The notes below the pieces were generated by a model, which was not told the origin of the DNA, made no database searches, and worked only from the letters and a program-made list of their open reading frames with translations. A DNA stretch of 64,000 bases, taken from assembly GCA_038040195.1 (NCBI GenBank), contig JBBPIR010000001.1, positions 81,561 to 145,560 of the forward strand, in the 5' to 3' direction. Positions 45,828-54,648 of the stretch are shown here, piece after piece. The first letter of the stretch is position 1; every line of letters starts with the position of its first letter. The DNA comes from Chloroflexota bacterium. Its GTDB lineage: Bacteria; Chloroflexota; Limnocylindria; QHBO01. The translations under genes were made by a program, and so were the position numbers.

Positions 45828-47193
45828 GCGGGAGGACCACCTCGAAGCAGGTGCGGCCCGGCGTGGACTCGACGTCCAGGGTCCCACCGTGCTGGACCAC
45901 GATGTTGTGGCTCAGGTGGAGGCCCAGCCCTGTCCCCACCCCGGGCGGCTTGGTGGTGAAGAACGGCTCGAAGATCTTGGACAGCGTCGCCGGCGGGATG
46001 CCCGGTCCGGAGTCGCAGATCGTGACGCGGACCCCGCCGCCATCGGTCCGTTCGACCCGAATGCTGATCTCGCCGCGGCCGTCCATGGCATCGGCCGCGT
46101 TGTCGAGCAGGTTGGTCCACACCTGGTTCAGCTCGCTGCCCCAGCCCTCGATCTCGGGCAGGTCGGGAGCGTAGTCCCGCGTGACGGTGACCTCGTTCAG
46201 CTTGTGGGCCAGGATGAGCAGCGTGTCGTCGATGCCCCGGCACACGTTGAAGCGCTGGACCGGCGCCTGGTCGAGGTACGCGTAGCCCTTCACCGCCCCG
46301 ACGATGGCGCTGATCCGCTCGGCGGCCATCTGGATCTCGGCCAGCAGCTCGTCGGCGGTGGCCACGCTGGCCAGCCAGCGCACTGCGGCCTCAACCTCGG
46401 CCGGGGGAAAACCGACTGCCGCCGTGCGGACATCGGCGGCCGTCCAGCCAGCGGCGGCCAGCATTCCGGCTGACTCGTCAGGATCAGCGGTGTCCGGCAG
46501 GCCGGCCTCACGCAGGGCGGCGGCGATTTCATCGACGCGGTCCGCGCGAGCCAGCGGATCTAGGGCTACGCCGGCGTCGGATGGCCTGGCCCCCAGCAGG
46601 GTCGCCAGCCGGGGATCGCCGGTGACGATGGCGGAAGCCGCGTCATTCCGCTGCCGAATCGCTTCTGCCAACGAGGCTGCCGACCGACGGATGGCCGCCG
46701 CCGGGTTGTTCAGCTCATGGGCCAACCCGGCCGCCAGCGTCCCCAGGCCGGCCAGCTTCTCGCGTTGGCGGAGGGCCTCCTCCATTCCCCGCAGCCGCCC
46801 GGTGATGGTGCGAATGAGCGCCAGGACGGCCTCCGGACCAGCGGACAGGAGGTCGCCCAGGGCGGCATACGGGATCCGCAGGACGTCCACCTGGTCGACG
46901 GCCCGGACCGACGCCATCCGTTGGCCCCGCTCCAGGCCGGCGATCTCGCCCTGGATCGACCCGGGGCCCACCCGGTTGAGGTAGACATCGGCGTTGCCCG
47001 ACCGCTTCGTGATTTCCAGCTGGCCGGCGACCACCACGTACAGGTCCTCGGCCGGATCACCCTCCCGGATCAGGTACTCATCCGGACCCAGGTGTAGGGG
47101 CTCGGTGTGCCCCGCCAGCCGTTCGAGATATTCGTCGGCGAGCTCGGCGAAGAGGGGCGTGGCCCGCAGCTGTTCGGCACGGGTACTGGCCAC
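45799..47193 (-). CDS. Sensor histidine kinase with cyclic-nucleotide-binding domain
   Basis: 464 aa, no membrane helix. Residues 10-125 form a cNMP-binding-type beta-roll (YLIREGDPAEDLYVVVAGQLEITKR). The kinase core has the H-box LAAGLAHELNNPAAAIRRSA, N-box NQVWTNLLDNAADAM, G1 DSGPGI, F-box FFTTK and G2 GVGTGLGLHLSHNIV. It likely binds cAMP or a similar ligand and phosphorylates the receiver domain of the fusion protein encoded 5 bp upstream. The intervening segment (about 180-290) is unusual and helical. Confidence 0.9.
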   Translation of the reverse strand: MASTRAEQLRATPLFAELADEYLERLAGHTEPLHLGPDEYLIREGDPAEDLYVVVAGQLEITKRSGNADVYLNRVGPGSIQGEIAGLERGQRMASVRAVDQVDVLRIPYAALGDLLSAGPEAVLALIRTITGRLRGMEEALRQREKLAGLGTLAAGLAHELNNPAAAIRRSAASLAEAIRQRNDAASAIVTGDPRLATLLGARPSDAGVALDPLARADRVDEIAAALREAGLPDTADPDESAGMLAAAGWTAADVRTAAVGFPPAEVEAAVRWLASVATADELLAEIQMAAERISAIVGAVKGYAYLDQAPVQRFNVCRGIDDTLLILAHKLNEVTVTRDYAPDLPEIEGWGSELNQVWTNLLDNAADAMDGRGEISIRVERTDGGGVRVTICDSGPGIPPATLSKIFEPFFTTKPPGVGTGLGLHLSHNIVVQHGGTLDVESTPGRTCFEVVLPPTLPSPAAG

Positions 47194-47198
47194 GGCGG

Positions 47199-48884
47199 TT
47201 ACAGCGTGGCGAGGTAGTGGTGGACGAACTGGATGGCCATGGCGCCCTCCCCCACCGCGCTGGCGATGCGCTTGACCGATTGGGACCGGACGTCGCCAGC
47301 GGCGAAGACGCCGGGCACGCTCGACTCCAGCAGGAAGGGCTCCCGATCCAGGCCCCAGCCGGCCGGCCGCTTCCCGTCATGGAGGACGGCAGGGCCGGTA
47401 GCCACGAATCCGGCCTCGTCACGCTCCACATCGTCGGGCACCCAGTCGGTCCGTGGCTGCTGCCCGATGAACACGAACAACGCGGCCACGGGCAGCGTTT
47501 CGGAGGTCGGGCTGGTGCCGTCGCCTCGGTCGCAGGTCAGGCTCGCGGCGGCCAGGTGGCCCTCCCCGGCGACGGCGCTGAGCGCCGTCTGGTAACGAAC
47601 CTCGATGTTCGGGCAGGCGGCGATCTGGTCGATCAGGTACTGGCTCATGGAGGACAGGGCGGGGGTCCTCACCATGAGCAGGACCCGTTTGGCGAAGCCG
47701 GCGAGGTACATGGCGGCCTGACCCGCCGAGTTGCCGCCGCCCACGACCCCGACCTCCAGGTCGCGATACAGGACGGCCTCGGTGACCGCGGACCCGTAAT
47801 AGACGCCGGCCCCAGCCAGCTCGGCGGCGCCGGGGATCTCGAGCTGGCGGTAGCTGACCCCGGTGGCGATCACCACCGTCTGACAGCTGATCTCCGACCC
47901 GTCGTCGAGGGTGATGATCCGATACGGGTCCGCGCGCCGGATGGCGGTGACCTCCCGGGGGGACAGGATCTCGGCACCCAGCCGGCGGGCCTGGGTCAGC
48001 GCCCGGCGTGCGAGCTCGCCGCCCGACAGGCCGGCTGGGAAGCCAAGGTAGTTCTCGATCCGACTGGTGGTTCCGGCCTGCCCTCCGGGCGCCTCGCGCT
48101 CGATGAGGACGGTCTTGAGCCCCTCCGACGCCCCGTAGACCGCGGCTGCCAGACCCGAAGGTCCGCCGCCCACGATGGCGAGGTCGTAGAACGGCAGCGC
48201 GGCCACGGTCTGGATCCCGACCTTCTCGGCGATCTGACGGGTGGATGGGTTGTGCAGCAGGGTGCCGTCTTCGAGCACGATCAGCGGCACGGCAGGGTCG
48301 ATATCGGCTTCGGCCATGCCCGCGCCCAACGCGACCCGCCGCCCCTCCGGGTCGGCGACAGGATCGAGCCACTGGTACGGGACCTGGTTGCGGGTCAAGT
48401 AATCGCGGATGTCGTGGCCGCGGGCTGCCCAGCGGCCCGCCACCAGGCGCAGGCCGCTGAACGGCGGACGGTAGCCAGCTGCCCAATCGGCCAAGAGTTC
48501 GTCGAGGATCGGGTACAGCTTGTCCTCGGGTGGATCCCACGGCTTGAGCAGGTACTGGTCGAGCCGGATCTCGTTGATGGCGCGGATGGCGACATCGGTA
48601 TCGGCATAGGCGGTGAGCAGGACGCGCCGAGCGTCCGGCTGGAGGTCGATCGCCTGGGCCAGGAACTCGATCCCGGTCATGTTCGGCATCCTCTGGTCCA
48701 CCACGAACACGGCTACCGGATCGCCCCGAACGGTCAGCTCGCGGACGGCGTCCAGCGCCTCCGCGCCAGCGCTGGCAGCCACGATCCGGTAGTCCTTGGC
48801 GTAGCGCGTCCGCAGGTCCCGTTCGATGGCGCGCAGGACCGGGATGTCGTCATCGACACACACGATGGTGGGGCGGGTGGCCAC
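47199..48884 (-). CDS. Response regulator receiver-thioredoxin reductase-like fusion
   Basis: 561 aa. Receiver domain 1-130: acidic pocket VDDD, phospho-Asp in VVDQRMP, Lys in LLKPWD. Middle segment (about 135-235) resembles a thioredoxin-like fold without Cys (DYLTRNQVPYQWLD). TrxR-like domain from about 240: FAD motif LAIVGGGPSGLAAAVYG, NADPH motif VGVVGGGNSAGQAAMYLA, FAD motif VPGVFAAGDVRS. The CXXC pair of thioredoxin reductase is replaced (AGVYYGSAVTEA), so it cannot reduce thioredoxin in the usual way. The GTG start has a TAGACT box 6 nt upstream. The kinase follows after 5 bp. Confidence 0.92.
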   Translation of the reverse strand: MATRPTIVCVDDDIPVLRAIERDLRTRYAKDYRIVAASAGAEALDAVRELTVRGDPVAVFVVDQRMPNMTGIEFLAQAIDLQPDARRVLLTAYADTDVAIRAINEIRLDQYLLKPWDPPEDKLYPILDELLADWAAGYRPPFSGLRLVAGRWAARGHDIRDYLTRNQVPYQWLDPVADPEGRRVALGAGMAEADIDPAVPLIVLEDGTLLHNPSTRQIAEKVGIQTVAALPFYDLAIVGGGPSGLAAAVYGASEGLKTVLIEREAPGGQAGTTSRIENYLGFPAGLSGGELARRALTQARRLGAEILSPREVTAIRRADPYRIITLDDGSEISCQTVVIATGVSYRQLEIPGAAELAGAGVYYGSAVTEAVLYRDLEVGVVGGGNSAGQAAMYLAGFAKRVLLMVRTPALSSMSQYLIDQIAACPNIEVRYQTALSAVAGEGHLAAASLTCDRGDGTSPTSETLPVAALFVFIGQQPRTDWVPDDVERDEAGFVATGPAVLHDGKRPAGWGLDREPFLLESSVPGVFAAGDVRSQSVKRIASAVGEGAMAIQFVHHYLATL

Positions 48885-48937
48885 GATCGGAGTCTAGCCG
48901 TCGCGGATCACGCGCGGGTCAGGATAGGATTCGGCTC

Positions 48938-50128
48938 ATGAGCCCCGCCCACCAGCGCGCCGACGTCGTCATTGTGGGCGGCGCGGTCATCGGTTCGGCG
49001 GTCGCGTCGTTCCTGGCCCGGGATCCTGATTTCTGGGGCAGCGTCCTGGTCATCGAGCGCGACCCGACGTACGCCACCGCATCGACCACCCTGTCGGTGG
49101 CATCGGTCCGCCAGCAGTTCTCCACCCCGGTGAACATCCAGATGAGCCAGTTCGCGGTGCAGGTCCTCAAGCACCCTGACCTGTGGTTCCCCCTCCTCGA
49201 CCCGGTCCCGGAGTTCGACTTCGTCGAAGGCGGGTACCTGTTCCTGGCCTCGGCGGGCGGTGGGGGGATCCTGTGGGCCAACCATGCCATCCAGCGTGAG
49301 GAGAACGTGCAGGTCGTCATCCTGTCCCCCGACGAGCTGAGCCACCGGTTCCCGTGGCTGACCACCGAAGACCTGGCCGGCGGGTCGCTGGGCACGTCCG
49401 GCGAGGGCTGGTTCGACGCGACCGCCATGATGCAGGCGTTCCAGAACTCGGCCCGGGCCTCGGGCGTCAAGTACCTCACCGGGGAGGTGACCGGCATCCT
49501 GTCGTTCGGCGGGCGGGTGGACGCGGTCATGCTGTCGGACGGCCGGCTGATCGAGTGCGGGACGCTGGTCAACGCGGCCGGTCCGCGGGCCGGGGCGGTG
49601 GCCCGCTTCGCCGGCGTGGAGCTCCCGGTCGTGCCGCGCAAGCGGATGGTCTATTCATTCTCGTGCCGAAAGGAGATCCCCGACGCGCCGCTGGTCATCG
49701 ACCCCAGCGGGGTGTACTTCCGTCCCGATGCGCCGCACTACATCGGCGGGTATTCGCCTCGCGACGGGGAGCCGGATCCGGACACCCTCGACCTGACCGC
49801 CGACCTCGCCCCGTGGGAGGACCGCGTCTGGCCGGCCATGGCCCACCGCGTGCCCGACTTCGAGGCGGTCAAGATGCGGCGCGCGTGGGCCGGTCATTAC
49901 GAGGTCAACACCGTCGACCACAACGCGATCATCGGCCCCCACCCGGAGGTGAAGAACCTGCTGTTCGCCAATGGCTTCTCGGGGCACGGTCTCCAGCAGG
50001 CGCCGGCCGTAGGCCGCGGCCTGGCCGAGCTGATCATCCACGGCGCCTATCGGACGATTGATCTGACCCCGCTCGGCTACGAGCGGATCGCGCGGGGGCA
50101 GCCCCTCCGCGAGCTGAACGTGGTGTAG
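48938..50128 (+). CDS. FAD-dependent oxidoreductase, DAO family
   Basis: 396 aa. N-terminal VVIVGGAVIGSAVASFLA, FAD/substrate segment STTLSVASVRQQFSTPVNIQMSQ, and C-terminal ANGFSGHGLQQAPAVGRGLAEL. The pattern is close to FOXRED1/sarcosine-dehydrogenase-like proteins. It likely oxidises a secondary amine or amino acid. ATG 48938 has a TAGGAT box 7 nt upstream. The next two genes follow at 3 and 12 bp. Confidence 0.88.
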   Translation: MSPAHQRADVVIVGGAVIGSAVASFLARDPDFWGSVLVIERDPTYATASTTLSVASVRQQFSTPVNIQMSQFAVQVLKHPDLWFPLLDPVPEFDFVEGGYLFLASAGGGGILWANHAIQREENVQVVILSPDELSHRFPWLTTEDLAGGSLGTSGEGWFDATAMMQAFQNSARASGVKYLTGEVTGILSFGGRVDAVMLSDGRLIECGTLVNAAGPRAGAVARFAGVELPVVPRKRMVYSFSCRKEIPDAPLVIDPSGVYFRPDAPHYIGGYSPRDGEPDPDTLDLTADLAPWEDRVWPAMAHRVPDFEAVKMRRAWAGHYEVNTVDHNAIIGPHPEVKNLLFANGFSGHGLQQAPAVGRGLAELIIHGAYRTIDLTPLGYERIARGQPLRELNVV

Positions 50129-50131
50129 CCG

Positions 50132-50620
50132 ATGCGCGGTCTGGTCGCGATCGGGGTGGGCATCGGAGTGGTGGCGATCCTGGCCGTGGTGGCGGTGGGG
50201 TTGTCGGCCGCCCAGGATCCGGGCCAGTTCCCGGCCGACTCGCCCCAGGCCGCACTCCAGGAATATCTCCAGGCGTTCGAGGAAAAGGATTACGAGGCCG
50301 CGTATGCCTCCTTCTCGGCGGACGTCAAGCGCCAGATGAGCCTCGAGGAATTCGAGCGTGCGGCCACGGATTACGGGATGTACGCCACCGAGTCGCGCCG
50401 CGTTGTGTACGACGGCATCGACCAGGTCCAGACCGGTGGTGACGAACGCGCGACGCTGCGGCTGACGGTCGAGGTCAGCTACGGCGACGTGCTGTTCGCT
50501 GACCGATACTCGTACCCGACCGAGGTTCGCATGCTGCGCGAGGATGGGGTCTGGCGCATCGATCAAGCCCTGGTCCATCTCGACCTCGCACCCGTCCCTG
50601 CACCCGCTCCGGCCGACTAG
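50132..50620 (+). CDS. Exported NTF2-like (DUF4878-type) protein
   Basis: 162 aa. An N-terminal hydrophobic helix (8-26) serves as anchor or signal. The domain from about 40 (PQAALQEYLQAFEEKDYEAAYASFSADVKRQMSLEEFE ... EVRMLREDGVWRIDQ) is the common small cystatin/NTF2-like extracellular module. Function unknown. Confidence 0.78.
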   Translation: MRGLVAIGVGIGVVAILAVVAVGLSAAQDPGQFPADSPQAALQEYLQAFEEKDYEAAYASFSADVKRQMSLEEFERAATDYGMYATESRRVVYDGIDQVQTGGDERATLRLTVEVSYGDVLFADRYSYPTEVRMLREDGVWRIDQALVHLDLAPVPAPAPAD

Positions 50621-50632
50621 AGGGCCATACCG

Positions 50633-52321
50633 ATGCAAGCCGCTCGACGGCTGTACGTCTACCTCCTGTCGGGAGTGTCGCTTGGCTTCGTCCTGTTCGG
50701 GCTCCAATCGCTGGTCCGGGTCCTGCTCGAAACGTTCGGCATGAGCGGGGACGTGCTGTCGGGCCAGCTCGAGGCCAGCCAGCAGCTCAGCGGGGCGCTG
50801 GCCCTGGTCGGCGTGGGCACCCCCGTGTGGCTCCTCCACTGGTGGTTCGCCGAGCGCAGCATCCGTCCCCAGCACGACCCATCCGACGCCGAACGTCAGT
50901 CCGCCCTGCGGGCCCTGTACTTCGCGTTGCTGCTGGCCATCCTGCTGGCCATCTCAGCCTTCGCGATCAGCGACCTCGTCTTCGGGCTGCTGGCCGACCT
51001 CCTCCCGGCCCCGGACGCGTATTCCGGTTCTCCGGCCGGCCCGGCGCTCGCGACGGCGCTGGTGGGTGGCGCAGCCTGGGGGTACCACGCGCTCCTGCGG
51101 CGACGCGACATGGCCGCGGGGGAGCTGCGCCGCGCGGCCGTGTGGTTGCCGCGGGCCTATCTGTATGGGGCCGCATTTGGGGGCGCGGTCTGGTCGTTGA
51201 CGAGCCTCGTCCCTCTCGTAGATGCCGCGGTCCGGAGCGCGGTCGGCGACACGGTCGAGCCGTACGTGTGGATCGGCTCAGTCGGACCGACCATCGTCGG
51301 GGCGGCGATCTGGGTTGGACATGCCTGGTATGCCAGCCGCCTGCGTACCGATCCCGGCTGGCGCGGCGCCAGCGAGCGGGGTGCGCGGCTGCGCCTCGGA
51401 TACCTGGTGGCCCTGATCGTGGTCGGCGTGACCGGCACCATCGCCCTCGTGTCAGCCGCGCTTGAGCCGTTGCTGGCGGCCCCGCTGGGCGTGGGTCGAC
51501 CGCCGGACCAGATCCTCCCCGCCATGGCGACCGGCGCGATCGCGTCCCTTCCGTTCGCACTTGCGTGGTGGTTCCACGCTCGGACCCTGCGGCGAGAGGC
51601 CACGGTCGATGTCGATGCGGATCGACCGGGGCTGGCCTGGCGGCTGGAGCACGTGGCGGTCGGCCTGACCGGGCTCGCGTTTGCGGCTGCGGGCACCGCC
51701 CGCCTGATCACGATCACGCTTGACACGACTCTCGGCGCGCATCCCGAGCTCAGCAGCCCGGTCAGCGAATTGGCCCTCGACCTCCCGCTGGCGATCCTCG
51801 GAGGGGCGGTCTGGATCTGGGCCTGGGTGCCCATGGAGCGGCGACACCAAGCATTTCCCCAGGCCGAGGCGGCGTCGACGGTACGCCGGGCTGGGCTGCT
51901 CATCGTGCTGGCCGTCGCGGTCATCGCCGGGCTGTCCAGCCTGGCGCTGATCCTGTATCGGCTCTTCGGGTTCCTGCTGGGCGCCGGGTTGAGCGGGGAC
52001 GCCGTCGGGGAGCTGAGCACCCCGGCCGGCATCCTGCTCGTCGCCCTGGTGGCTGGGCTGTATCACGGTCTGGCGTTGCGCGGGGACCTCGCCCTGGCGC
52101 TGCCACCGCAACCCCAACCCGGCGTAGCCGAGCGTGAGCCAGCCGCGGCCGTGCCGGAGCCGATCCCTGCCGAGGAGGCCCACTGGGAGAGCGAAGGCGG
52201 GCCGGTGCTCCCGCCCGGCATCCCGTTGACGCTCCGCGGGCCGGATGGCTCGGACGTCGAGGCAGCGCTGAAGGCGGCACGCGACGCGCTGCCGGAGGGC
52301 TACCGCCTGGAGCGCAGCTGA
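50633..52321 (+). CDS. Multi-pass membrane protein with DUF5671 repeats
   Basis: 562 aa with about twelve hydrophobic helices. The module RLYVYLLSGVSLGFVLFGLQSLV at the N-terminus recurs as RAYLYGAAFGGAVWSLTSLV and LGYLVALIVVGVTGTIALV, consistent with three to four tandem DUF5671 units. The soluble C-terminal ~70 residues are acidic and Pro-rich. Function unknown. It lies 3 bp before the SRAP gene. Confidence 0.8.
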   Translation: MQAARRLYVYLLSGVSLGFVLFGLQSLVRVLLETFGMSGDVLSGQLEASQQLSGALALVGVGTPVWLLHWWFAERSIRPQHDPSDAERQSALRALYFALLLAILLAISAFAISDLVFGLLADLLPAPDAYSGSPAGPALATALVGGAAWGYHALLRRRDMAAGELRRAAVWLPRAYLYGAAFGGAVWSLTSLVPLVDAAVRSAVGDTVEPYVWIGSVGPTIVGAAIWVGHAWYASRLRTDPGWRGASERGARLRLGYLVALIVVGVTGTIALVSAALEPLLAAPLGVGRPPDQILPAMATGAIASLPFALAWWFHARTLRREATVDVDADRPGLAWRLEHVAVGLTGLAFAAAGTARLITITLDTTLGAHPELSSPVSELALDLPLAILGGAVWIWAWVPMERRHQAFPQAEAASTVRRAGLLIVLAVAVIAGLSSLALILYRLFGFLLGAGLSGDAVGELSTPAGILLVALVAGLYHGLALRGDLALALPPQPQPGVAEREPAAAVPEPIPAEEAHWESEGGPVLPPGIPLTLRGPDGSDVEAALKAARDALPEGYRLERS

Positions 52322-52324
52322 TCC

Positions 52325-52993
52325 ATGTGCGGCCGATTCGCGCAGCCACATTCCGCGGAGGAGCTGGGCCGCATCTTCCGGGCCCGGCCGACGGTCGACC
52401 TCCCGGGTGAGCGGTACAACGTGGCGCCCACCGACGAGGTGGCCGGCGTCGTCGAGCACCATGGGGAGCGGGTTATCGAGCCGTTCCGGTGGGGTCTGGT
52501 CCCGTGGTACGCGGAGGACCGGAGGGGGGCGGCGCGCCTCATCAACGCGCGGGCCGAGACGGTGGAGCGCTCCCCGGCCTTCCGGACCTCGTTCGCCAAG
52601 CGCCGCCTCATCGTCCCGGCCGCCGCGTTCTACGAGTGGCATCGGGCGGACGGCCGTCGCGAGCCGTTCGCCGTGCGGCGCCGGGATGGGGAGCCGCTGG
52701 CCCTGGCCGGGGTGTGGGCCGTCTGGCGGGAGGCGGACACCGGGGAGCGGCTGTACACGTGCTCGATCCTGACCACCGTCCCGAATGACCTGGTCTCGCC
52801 CATCCACAACCGGATGCCGGTGATCCTGGATCCTGCCGACTGGGACCTGTGGCTGTCGGAGGACGCAGGGCTCGCCGAGCTGCGAGCGCTCTTGTTCCCG
52901 TTTCCGTCCCAGCCCCTGGACGCCTACCCCGTCTCGGCCGCCGTGAACAGCGTCCGCAACGACGGGGCCGAGCTTCTGGCGCCCATCGGGTGA
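52325..52993 (+). CDS. SOS response-associated peptidase (SRAP, YedK/HMCES type)
   Basis: 222 aa. Catalytic Cys2 (MCGRFAQ), Asn in RYNVAPT, LINARAET, Glu in FYEWHR and His in IHNRMPVIL are all present. SRAP proteins crosslink abasic sites in single-stranded DNA through Cys2 and protect them from strand breaks. The stop overlaps the start of the kinase gene by 4 nt. Confidence 0.96.
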   Translation: MCGRFAQPHSAEELGRIFRARPTVDLPGERYNVAPTDEVAGVVEHHGERVIEPFRWGLVPWYAEDRRGAARLINARAETVERSPAFRTSFAKRRLIVPAAAFYEWHRADGRREPFAVRRRDGEPLALAGVWAVWREADTGERLYTCSILTTVPNDLVSPIHNRMPVILDPADWDLWLSEDAGLAELRALLFPFPSQPLDAYPVSAAVNSVRNDGAELLAPIG

Positions 52994-53514
52994 CGGTCCT
53001 CGACCTGCCGCCGGGGGCGCTGGTCGTGCTGATCGGCCCGGCGGGGAGCGGGAAGTCGACCCTGGCCGCCCGACACTTCTCCTCGACCGAGGTGCTCGCC
53101 TCGGACGACTACCGCGCGGCCGTCGCCGGCGACGCGGGCGACCAGTCCGTGACCGGCCAGGCGTTCGGCCGCCTGCATGCCGACCTGGAGCGCCGGATGG
53201 GTGCCGGCCAGCTGACCGTGATCGACGCAACCAACGTCCAGGGATGGGCCCGCCGCCGGCTCCTGGCCGCGGCCGCTCGTCATCGCCGCCCGACGATCGC
53301 CTTGGTGCTGGCCCTCCCGCTGGAGATCAGCCTGGCCCGCAACGCCGCCCGGACCGACCGACGTGTCCCGCCCTCCGCGGTTCGCAGACAGGATCGCTTC
53401 CTGCGGGCGTCGTTGCCGAAACTCGAGGAGGAGCGATACGACACCGTCGCGGTGCTCACCGACCCCGACCAGGTGGAGAGTCTCGAGGTGCGCCGGATTC
53501 GGGACACAACGTAA
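52990..53514 (+). CDS. P-loop kinase resembling the polynucleotide kinase N-domain
   Basis: 174 aa. Walker A GPAGSGKST, ASDDYR segment, DATNVQ and the lid arginines RNAARTDRRVPPSAVRRQDR match the bacterial Pnkp N-terminal kinase group. It may phosphorylate 5'-OH ends of nucleic acid or a small molecule. GTG 52990 overlaps the SRAP stop (GTGA), and the coupling with SRAP hints at a DNA-repair role. Confidence 0.85.
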   Translation: MTVLDLPPGALVVLIGPAGSGKSTLAARHFSSTEVLASDDYRAAVAGDAGDQSVTGQAFGRLHADLERRMGAGQLTVIDATNVQGWARRRLLAAAARHRRPTIALVLALPLEISLARNAARTDRRVPPSAVRRQDRFLRASLPKLEEERYDTVAVLTDPDQVESLEVRRIRDTT

Positions 53515-53541
53515 TGTCCCGAAGGAACGGCACCCGACCCT

Positions 53542-53586
53542 TTGATGCAATCTCCGGAGCCGTCACCAGGACCTTGATGCAATCTC
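53542..53586 (+). repeat. 13-bp direct repeat
   Basis: TTGATGCAATCTC occurs at 53542-53554 and 53574-53586, 32 bp apart (about three helical turns), in the 227-bp gap after the kinase gene. It is a possible regulator half-site pair. Confidence 0.6.
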
Positions 53587-53657
53587 AGACCCGGATCGTG
53601 CTGCCCCTTCGGGACTCGAGAATCATAGGCCCCCACCTAACATCCCCACAATAGGGG

Positions 53658-53708
53658 TTATCCACCACTTTCCAGCCTAATTGCACACTCATCCACAGGT
53701 TCTCCACA
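53658..53708 (+). other. Cluster of DnaA-box-like 9-mers
   Basis: TTATCCACC (53658-53666), TCATCCACA (53689-53697) and TTCTCCACA (53700-53708), each one base from TTATCCACA and in the same orientation. No dnaA/dnaN or AT-rich unwinding region is adjacent, so I do not call an origin. Confidence 0.3.
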
Positions 53709-53740
53709 TCTCCGACCAGCGCTGATAACCTGCCCACAAC

Positions 53741-54112
53741 ATGGATCCGCACCGTTCCGGCGGCTGGAAGAAGTCCTCCGCGGAGCTCGTGAATAGCTTC
53801 GCAGCCGCGATCGCGGCGCTCCCCGAGCTCGAACGTCGCCAGATGTTCGGCTACCCGGCGGCCTTCGCCAACGGCCACCTGGTCACCAGCCTCCACCAAG
53901 AACGTTGGGTCGTCCGTCTACCCGATGCGGGCCTCGCGGAGCTGGCGATGTTGGGCGGCACGCGGTTCGAGCCCATGCCCGGCAGGCCCATGCGCGGCTA
54001 CCTTGCCTTCCCGGCGGACATGGTCGCGAACCCCGACGCCCTCCAGCCGTGGCTGGAGCGGGCGCTCGCGCATGTGCTCCAGATGCCGCCCAAGGAGAAG
54101 GCGAAGCGTTGA
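53741..54112 (+). CDS. TfoX/Sxy N-terminal domain protein
   Basis: 123 aa. LERRQMFGYPAAFANGHLVTSLHQERWVVRLP and FEPMPGRPMRGYLAFP are characteristic of stand-alone TfoX N-domains. Role in this lineage unknown; the competence link is from Gammaproteobacteria and should not be transferred. Confidence 0.88.
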   Translation: MDPHRSGGWKKSSAELVNSFAAAIAALPELERRQMFGYPAAFANGHLVTSLHQERWVVRLPDAGLAELAMLGGTRFEPMPGRPMRGYLAFPADMVANPDALQPWLERALAHVLQMPPKEKAKR

Positions 54113-54207
54113 CCTAGGCGGGCCGTCGCGCGAGGCGCAGTACGTGACCAGCTCGCGGGTTTTCATCGGTCTGGCCGCTCGCGGATCACGGGTCCATACT
54201 AAGTTGC

Positions 54208-54603
54208 ATGACGACCGAGGCGGCGCTGGCGGACTGGCTGGACCGATACGAGCAGGCGTGGCGCAACAACGATGCCGCCCAGATTCGGGCGCTGTTCACC
54301 GACGATGCGATCTACCGCTGGCACCCCTGGGAGGAGCCCGCCGACGGTGCGGATGGCGCCGACGAGATCGTTCAGGCCTGGCTCGAGCAGCCCGACGATC
54401 CGGACGACTGGACCCTCGAATGCGAGCCCCTGGCCATCAACGGCGAGCTGGGCGTGGCCCGCTGCGTGACGCGCTACCGGGCCACCGCCCGCGGTCCGGC
54501 CCGGGTCTACCACAACATCTGGCTCGTATCGCTCACCGATGACGGGCGGTGCGCGGAGTTCACCGAGTACTACATGAAGGAGCCCATTGAGGAGACGGCC
54601 TGA
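54208..54603 (+). CDS. SnoaL/NTF2-like protein
   Basis: 131 aa. ADWLDRYEQAWRNNDAAQIRALFTDDAIYRWHPWEEP opens the fold, and VYHNIWLVSLTDDGRCAEFTEYYMKEP closes it. Paralogue of the protein at 21858. Substrate unknown. CATACT precedes the ATG by 7 nt. Confidence 0.82.
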   Translation: MTTEAALADWLDRYEQAWRNNDAAQIRALFTDDAIYRWHPWEEPADGADGADEIVQAWLEQPDDPDDWTLECEPLAINGELGVARCVTRYRATARGPARVYHNIWLVSLTDDGRCAEFTEYYMKEPIEETA

Positions 54604-54648
54604 ACCGATGGCGTTCGGGGTGTGGGGTTCGCCGAGCGACCGAGGCTC

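Noticed and set aside
51452-53230. 592-codon minus-strand open frame
   Set aside because: Arg/Pro-rich shadow of the DUF5671 and SRAP genes.
53515-53740. Replication origin
   Set aside because: DnaA-like boxes are imperfect, there is no AT-rich stretch, and neither dnaA, dnaN nor parAB is nearby.
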